From: Bifidobacterium phasiani
GTDB taxonomy: Bacteria > Actinomycetota > Actinomycetes > Actinomycetales > Bifidobacteriaceae
Direction: 5' to 3'
Length of the DNA stretch: 64,000 nucleotides
NCBI RefSeq assembly: GCF_019331775.1
Contig: NZ_JAHBBD010000016.1
Span: 1 to 64,000 of the forward strand
Positions 59,549 to 64,000 of this stretch are shown here, one piece after another. A program made the translations under genes and the position numbers. The notes beneath the pieces were generated by a model, which worked only from the letters and a program-made list of their open reading frames with translations, was not told the origin of the DNA and searched no databases. Numbering within the stretch: the stretch's first letter is position 1; every line of letters starts with the position of its first letter.

Positions 59549-59577
59549 ACTTTAGTGCGCCGTCCGTGTTTGGGCAA
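59549..59577 (-). promoter_or_regulatory. Promoter of gap
   Basis: On the minus strand TTGCCC and TAAAGT are spaced by 17 bp, giving a leader of about 75 nt before the gap start. Confidence 0.5.
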
Positions 59578-59696
59578 AGCGACGTGCTGGGCCGTGAGAT
59601 GAATTTTCGGTTTCTTCCGTTAACGCTCACAGTCCGGGCGCCCCGCTTCGTCCCCCGGCCGGACCGGCAGCCGGCGCGCCGGGGCCTCCGCCCGGC

Positions 59697-60470
59697 TCAA
59701 CCGGCGACCGGGGGCTGCGCGGCGGCGTGCGCCGGGCGCGCCGGGACCGCCAGCACCGGCGAGACCTCGGTGTCCAGCGCGCCGAGGTCCCCGGAGAACC
59801 CGTGGAAGTGCCGCACCTGCGGCAGCGGCGCCTCCGACGGGAACGTGACGACCAGCGTGCCGTGGTGCACGTCGATCGCGGAGGGCACGCCGCGCAGGAA
59901 CTCGTTGCTCACCCCGTTGACGCGGCTGTTCGTCATCCGCGCGTGCCTCAGCCGGTACTTGAGCCCCGGCTCGTTGACGTCGAGCGACTCGTCGGTGTGG
60001 GAGAACACCGACACCATGCGCCCCTCGGCCACGTCGTTGGCGGGGAAGCGCAGCTCGCCGTCGCAGATCGCGGTGACGACCGTGCCGTCGCCGTGCAGGA
60101 ACCCGACGCCGCCGCGCTGCGCGACCAGCGCCATGAGCTGGATGTTGGCGATCGTGTGATCGATGCGCCCGCCGAGCCCGCCGTGGATGTGGAAGCGGCG
60201 GCATCCGTGCGCCCAGCCGATCTTGAGCGCCGACAGCATGTCGGGGTCGTCCTTCTCCGCGGGCAGCGCCACCGTGCGCTCGCCGTCGGCCGGGCGGCGG
60301 CCGCGCAGGGAGTCGAAGTCGCCGATGACGACGTCGGGCTCGATGCCGAGCTCGCGCAGGTGGTCGAGCCCGCCGTCGGCGGCGACGACGAACGCGCCCT
60401 CGGGCACGACGGGGGCGGCGCCGTAGTACTCGCCGGCGCCGAAGATCACACAGGTCGGGGATTCGTCCAT
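59697..60470 (-). CDS. Thiamine pyrophosphokinase
   Basis: This 257-residue enzyme makes thiamine diphosphate from thiamine and ATP. The landmarks are VAADGGLDHL, DVVIGDFDSL, EKDDPDMLSALK and HGGLGGRIDHTIANI. Phosphoketolase and transketolase of the bifid shunt need this cofactor. The start is the ATG at 60470, or a GTG three codons upstream; neither has a clear ribosome binding site. It is divergent from asnB. Confidence 0.92.
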   Translation of the reverse strand: MDESPTCVIFGAGEYYGAAPVVPEGAFVVAADGGLDHLRELGIEPDVVIGDFDSLRGRRPADGERTVALPAEKDDPDMLSALKIGWAHGCRRFHIHGGLGGRIDHTIANIQLMALVAQRGGVGFLHGDGTVVTAICDGELRFPANDVAEGRMVSVFSHTDESLDVNEPGLKYRLRHARMTNSRVNGVSNEFLRGVPSAIDVHHGTLVVTFPSEAPLPQVRHFHGFSGDLGALDTEVSPVLAVPARPAHAAAQPPVAG

Positions 60471-60729
60471 GGCTACCACGATAGCGTCGGGGACGGTCCC
60501 GGGGTGCCGCCGGCCACGGGGACACGCCTGGGGCGTCGGGGGACGACGGGGTTCATCGAATCTTAACTATGTGCGGCAAGCGCCGGCACGGCAACGGTTC
60601 GCGCGCGCCCGCACCCGGACGTACCCCTGGGATAACCCCGACCTGCACAATGTGTATACATTACGGTTGATATATTGGCTTTCAGCATTCACTCAGGAAA
60701 GACAAGGTCCGTAAAGGAGCGCCGTATAC

Positions 60730-62616
60730 ATGTGCGGTATCGCCGGTTTCGTCAACGACATGCCCATCGACGTGAAGTGCCCGGTCCTCAAACGCATGAC
60801 CGACATGATCGCGCACCGCGGTCCGGACAGCGAGGGCCGCTACGTCGACGAGCACGCCGCGCTGGGCCACCGGCGGCTGAGCATCATCGACCTGGAGGGC
60901 AGCTCCCAGCCGATCTACAACGAGGACCGCACGCTGGTGATCACCTACAACGGCGAGGTCTACAACTACCGCCCGCTGCGCGAGGAGTTGATCGCGCTGG
61001 GCCACGAGTTCACCACCGAGGGCGACACCGAGGTCGTGCTGCACGGCTACGAGCAGTGGGGCCCCGACGTGCTCAAGCGCCTGCGCGGCATGTTCGCCTT
61101 CGTGATCTGGGACACGACGACCCGCACGCTGTTCGGCGCCCGCGACCACTTCGGCATCAAGCCGTTCTACTACGCGCTGATGAACGGCACGTTCATGTAC
61201 GCCTCGGAGATCAAGGCGATGCTGCCGCACCCGGACTTCGTCAAGGAGCTCAACGCCGACGCGCTCAGGCCGTACATGACCTTCCAGTACCCGGCGATCC
61301 CCGAGACCTTCTTCAAGGGCGTGTTCAAGCTGCCCGAGGGGCACTGGTTCACCTACCGCGACGGCCGCATCGACATCCACCGGTACTACGACGAGACCTA
61401 CACCGAGGGCGACATGGGCCTGGACGAACTCGTCGACACCATCGACCGCACCGTGTGCGAATCGGTGGAGGCCCACCAGATCGCCGACGTCGAGGTCGGC
61501 TCGTTCCTGTCCAGCGGCGTCGACTCCAGCTACGTGGCCGCTGTCGCCCGCCCGGAGCACACCTACTCGATCGGCTTCGGCAAGGGCACGTACAACGAGT
61601 CCCAGCAGGCCGCGGAGCTCGCCGGGATCATCGGGCTGAACAACACCACCGAGTCGCTGGGCGGCGACGAGGCGTTCGCGAACTTCCCGCTGATCCAGTG
61701 GCATCTCGACGAGCCGGACTCGAACCCGTCCTGCGTGCCGCTGTTCTTCCTGTCCGAGCTGGCCAGCCGCGACCTGCGCGTCGTGCTCAGCGGCGAGGGC
61801 GCCGACGAGCTGTTCGCCGGCTACATCGACTACGGCGTGCACACGCGCTCGAAGGCCATCAAGGTCGTCACGCGCATGCTCACGCGCCTGCCCGCCGGGA
61901 TGCGCCACGCGATCGCGCGCTTCGCCAAGGGCAGGACGTTCCACGGCGCCTGGCACCTGTACGCGAACCTCGCGCCCGCCGAGGAGAGCTTCATCGGGCA
62001 GGCCAGGGTGTTCACCGAGGCCGAATCGGACCGCCTGCTCAGGCCCGAGTACCGCAACGGCCCGAGCGTGGCGGACGTCGTGGGCCGCATCTACGGGCGC
62101 GTGCGCGGCACGGACATGTCGGAGCTCAAGCGCAAGCAGTACCTGGACATGCACCAGTGGATGCCCGGCGACATCCTGCTCAAGGCCGACAAGCTGACGA
62201 TGGCGCACTCGCTGGAGCTGCGCGTGCCGCTGCTCGACAAGGAGCTGATGGCCGTGGCCGAGCAGGTGCCGACCAAGTGGCTGATCACCGACGAGAACAC
62301 CAAGTTCGCGTTCCGCCGGGCCGCGGCGCGCCACCTGCCCAAGGAGTGGTACGACCGCGAGAAGCTCGGCTTCCCGGTGCCGATCAAGGTCTGGCTGCGC
62401 CAGGAGAAGTACTACCGCCACGTCCGTTCGCTGTTCGGGCAGGAGTGGGTCTCGCGGTTCTTCGACCGCGACGCGCTGCTGCGGATGGTCGACGACAACT
62501 ACGAGGGCCGCACCGACGACCGCCGCAAGATCTGGACCGTGTTCACCTTCCTGACCTGGTACGACGTGTACTTCAACCACGACGGGCGCCGCCCGGAGCC
62601 CGCCGAGGTCGCCTGA
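60730..62616 (+). CDS. asnB: Glutamine-dependent asparagine synthetase
   Basis: This 628-residue enzyme makes asparagine from aspartate, glutamine and ATP. Cys2 (MCGIAGF) is the glutaminase nucleophile, with HRGPDSEG and YNGEVYNYR in the glutaminase domain. The synthetase domain has the pyrophosphate loop SSGVDSSYV and VLSGEGADELFAGY. Length matches the longer Bacillus-type AsnB. The ATG follows AAGGAG. The upstream region is AT-rich and contains a short palindrome TGTGTATACA, possibly regulatory. Confidence 0.96.
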   Translation: MCGIAGFVNDMPIDVKCPVLKRMTDMIAHRGPDSEGRYVDEHAALGHRRLSIIDLEGSSQPIYNEDRTLVITYNGEVYNYRPLREELIALGHEFTTEGDTEVVLHGYEQWGPDVLKRLRGMFAFVIWDTTTRTLFGARDHFGIKPFYYALMNGTFMYASEIKAMLPHPDFVKELNADALRPYMTFQYPAIPETFFKGVFKLPEGHWFTYRDGRIDIHRYYDETYTEGDMGLDELVDTIDRTVCESVEAHQIADVEVGSFLSSGVDSSYVAAVARPEHTYSIGFGKGTYNESQQAAELAGIIGLNNTTESLGGDEAFANFPLIQWHLDEPDSNPSCVPLFFLSELASRDLRVVLSGEGADELFAGYIDYGVHTRSKAIKVVTRMLTRLPAGMRHAIARFAKGRTFHGAWHLYANLAPAEESFIGQARVFTEAESDRLLRPEYRNGPSVADVVGRIYGRVRGTDMSELKRKQYLDMHQWMPGDILLKADKLTMAHSLELRVPLLDKELMAVAEQVPTKWLITDENTKFAFRRAAARHLPKEWYDREKLGFPVPIKVWLRQEKYYRHVRSLFGQEWVSRFFDRDALLRMVDDNYEGRTDDRRKIWTVFTFLTWYDVYFNHDGRRPEPAEVA

Positions 62617-62644
62617 CCGGCCGCGACACGCCCGTCCCGGGGTG

Positions 62645-62904
62645 TGGTACACTATCCAAGGCTTGAGAAATCAAGAAAGCGGGTTGTTCCCCACCTGGAA
62701 GCCTTTCAAGGGTTCGGGTCCCAGGCTAAGGCCTGACGGCGCTCCTCGGAGCGGCCGCACGCAGGCGCCGCATCGGCGCCGCTCGCATGATGACCATGTG
62801 TCGCCACGGCGTCGCCGTGCCATGCGCTTGCCCGGACCAGGACCCCGCCGAACGGCCAGGGGGAGGGGCGGACCCGCGCAGGAACACAGAGGATTGGAGT
62901 CATC
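62645..62904 (+). promoter_or_regulatory. Promoter and structured leader of infC-rpmI-rplT
   Basis: An extended -10 box (TGG-TACACT, 62645-62653) would start a leader of about 245 nt before infC. Several GC hairpins can form in it, for example GGCGCC-GCATC-GGCGCC and CACGGCG-TC-GCCGTG. In other bacteria this operon is regulated through its leader by L20 or IF3. The sequence fits such control but does not identify the mechanism. Confidence 0.45.
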
Positions 62905-63630
62905 ATCAGCGACGAACCACGCATTAACGACGAGATTCGCGTCTCCCAGGTACGCCTGATCGGTCCGAACGGCGAGCAGGTGGGGGTCATCGCGACCTCC
63001 GTCGCGCTCAACCTGGCCAAGGAAGCGAACCTCGATCTCGTCGAGGTGGCGCCCAACGCGAAGCCTCCGGTCGCCAAGCTCATCGATTACGGCAAGTTCA
63101 AGTACAACGAGAAGATCAAGGCCCGCGAGGCCCGCCGCAATCAGAACACGGCGGAGATCAAGGAGATCCGCTTCCGCCTGAAGATCGACGACCACGACTT
63201 CGAGGTCAAGAAGGGGCATGTCGCCCGCTTCCTCAACGGAGGCGACAAGGTCAAGGTCACCATCATGCTGCGCGGCCGCGAGCAGTCCCGCCCGATCGGC
63301 GGCGTGGAGCTGCTGCAGCGCCTGGCCGCCGACGTGGAGGAGTACGGCACCATCGAGTCCGCCCCCCGGCAGGAGGGCCGCAACATCATCATGACGCTGG
63401 CCCCGAAGGGCAAGAAGGTGCACACGCAGTCCGAACAGCGCCGCCGCGGCGCCGAGTCGCGCGCCGAACGCCAGGCCCGCCAGGCCGCCCGCCTGGCCGC
63501 CAAGCAGGAGGCCCAGGCCCAGGCGGCCGCCGCCGCCCAGGCCGTGGTGAACGGACGGTCCGACGATGCGAAGACTTCCGCGAAGAACACAACAACCAAG
63601 GAGGGCAGCAATGCCGAAGATGAAAACTAA
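62905..63630 (+). CDS. infC: Translation initiation factor IF-3, starting at ATC
   Basis: IF-3 binds the 30S subunit and checks initiation codons. The N-terminal domain [20 protein letters not shown] is encoded upstream of the first standard start (GTG 62980), so the real start must be non-standard. ATC at 62905, five bases after GGAG, aligns with other actinobacterial IF-3 proteins; ATC 62902 is the alternative. Rare start codons in infC allow IF-3 to repress itself. The C-terminal Ala/Gln-rich tail of about 50 residues is an actinobacterial extension. It overlaps rpmI by 20 bp. Confidence 0.92.
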   Translation: MSDEPRINDEIRVSQVRLIGPNGEQVGVIATSVALNLAKEANLDLVEVAPNAKPPVAKLIDYGKFKYNEKIKAREARRNQNTAEIKEIRFRLKIDDHDFEVKKGHVARFLNGGDKVKVTIMLRGREQSRPIGGVELLQRLAADVEEYGTIESAPRQEGRNIIMTLAPKGKKVHTQSEQRRRGAESRAERQARQAARLAAKQEAQAQAAAAAQAVVNGRSDDAKTSAKNTTTKEGSNAEDEN

Positions 63631-63805
63631 TTCCGCCGCTTCCAAGCGTGTCCGCGTGACCGGCAAGGGCAAGCTGATGCAGGTGGGCAGCTCGATGCGC
63701 CACAACCTCGAGCACAAGTCGGCCCGCAAGCGCCGCGCGCTGTCCGCCGACCAGGTGCTGGCCCCGGCCCAGAGCAAGAAGATCAAGAAGCTGCTCGGCA
63801 TGTGA
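63611..63805 (+). CDS. rpmI: Ribosomal protein bL35
   Basis: This 64-residue basic protein reads [20 protein letters not shown] at its start, which is typical of bL35. The ATG lies inside the infC end, with AAGGAGG upstream, so translation is coupled. Length is normal. Confidence 0.96.
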   Translation: MPKMKTNSAASKRVRVTGKGKLMQVGSSMRHNLEHKSARKRRALSADQVLAPAQSKKIKKLLGM

Positions 63806-63854
63806 GCCGTTGCGCGATCGTCAAGACGTCAATAGAAAGCTGAGGAAATAGATT

Positions 63855-64000
63855 ATGGCACGTGTCAAGCGCGCAGTGAACGCCCACAAGAAGCGTCGCG
63901 TCGTTCTCGAGAGGGCCTCGGGCTACCGCGGCCAGCGCTCCCGCCTGTACCGCAAGGCCAAGGAGCAGCTGCTGCACTCCTTCACCTACAACTTCCGCGA
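63855..64000 (+). CDS. rplT: Ribosomal protein bL20, partial
   Basis: The frame starts [20 protein letters not shown] and continues [19 protein letters not shown], the conserved N-terminus of bL20. It runs off the window after about 48 residues. The gene completes the infC-rpmI-rplT operon. Confidence 0.96.
   Translation, partial: MARVKRAVNAHKKRRVVLERASGYRGQRSRLYRKAKEQLLHSFTYNFR

Overview
The window is chromosomal DNA of a high-GC actinobacterium, almost certainly a Bifidobacterium. Four things support this. The tmRNA tag reads AKSNRTEFALAA, which I recognise as bifidobacterial. A strong hairpin follows many genes. Glycoside hydrolases and sugar transporters are dense. The encoded pathway funnels its sugars to fructose-6-phosphate, the entry point of the bifid shunt. 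Species cannot be fixed from the sequence alone.

Positions 1-38200 form one large accessory locus that looks built to salvage N-glycans and glycopeptides. It starts next to the right end of an IS3-family element (1-126). In order it holds an AGE-family sugar isomerase, a GH29 alpha-L-fucosidase, ssrA (tmRNA), a small ORF with a GNAT acetyltransferase, a PfkB fructokinase, a ROK repressor, CutC, a second ROK repressor, a large transglutaminase-fold protein, a ROK sugar kinase, nagB, nagA, an oligopeptide-type ABC importer, a GH125 alpha-mannosidase, two tandem GH38 alpha-mannosidases, a sugar ABC importer, a GH5_18-like beta-mannosidase, a GH3 enzyme and a LacI regulator. Read as a pathway: the importers bring in glycan or glycopeptide; GH29 removes fucose; GH125 and GH38 remove alpha-mannose; the GH5_18-like enzyme splits Man-beta-1,4-GlcNAc. 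GlcNAc then goes through the kinase, NagA and NagB to fructose-6-phosphate, and mannose goes through the isomerase and fructokinase to the same product. No endo-beta-N-acetylglucosaminidase is present in the window. The transglutaminase-fold protein is an attractive candidate for an intracellular deglycosylating activity. Two kinds of short palindromic sites recur at the promoters of this locus: CTAAAnCGnTTTAG, suited to the LacI protein, and TTAAC/GTTAA, which may serve a ROK repressor.

Positions 38200-46950 are mostly housekeeping: a Nudix hydrolase with a decayed 5' duplicate, aminopeptidase P, folC, smc and a DUF1349 protein. Positions 47168-52549 form a minus-strand cluster of two tandem MurE-type ligases, an ATP-grasp ligase and an Asp/Glu racemase, which fits synthesis of a peptidoglycan stem with a D-aspartate cross-bridge. 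Positions 52700-55340 hold a DEDD exonuclease, an ECF sigma factor with a small putative anti-sigma partner, a 745-bp non-coding stretch with unusual composition and a structured repeat, and the tiny ribosomal protein bL37.

Positions 55419-64000 are housekeeping: aldose 1-epimerase, ispH, ybaK, gap, a thiamine pyrophosphokinase, asnB, and the translation operon infC-rpmI-rplT. infC appears to start at an ATC codon, and rplT runs off the window.
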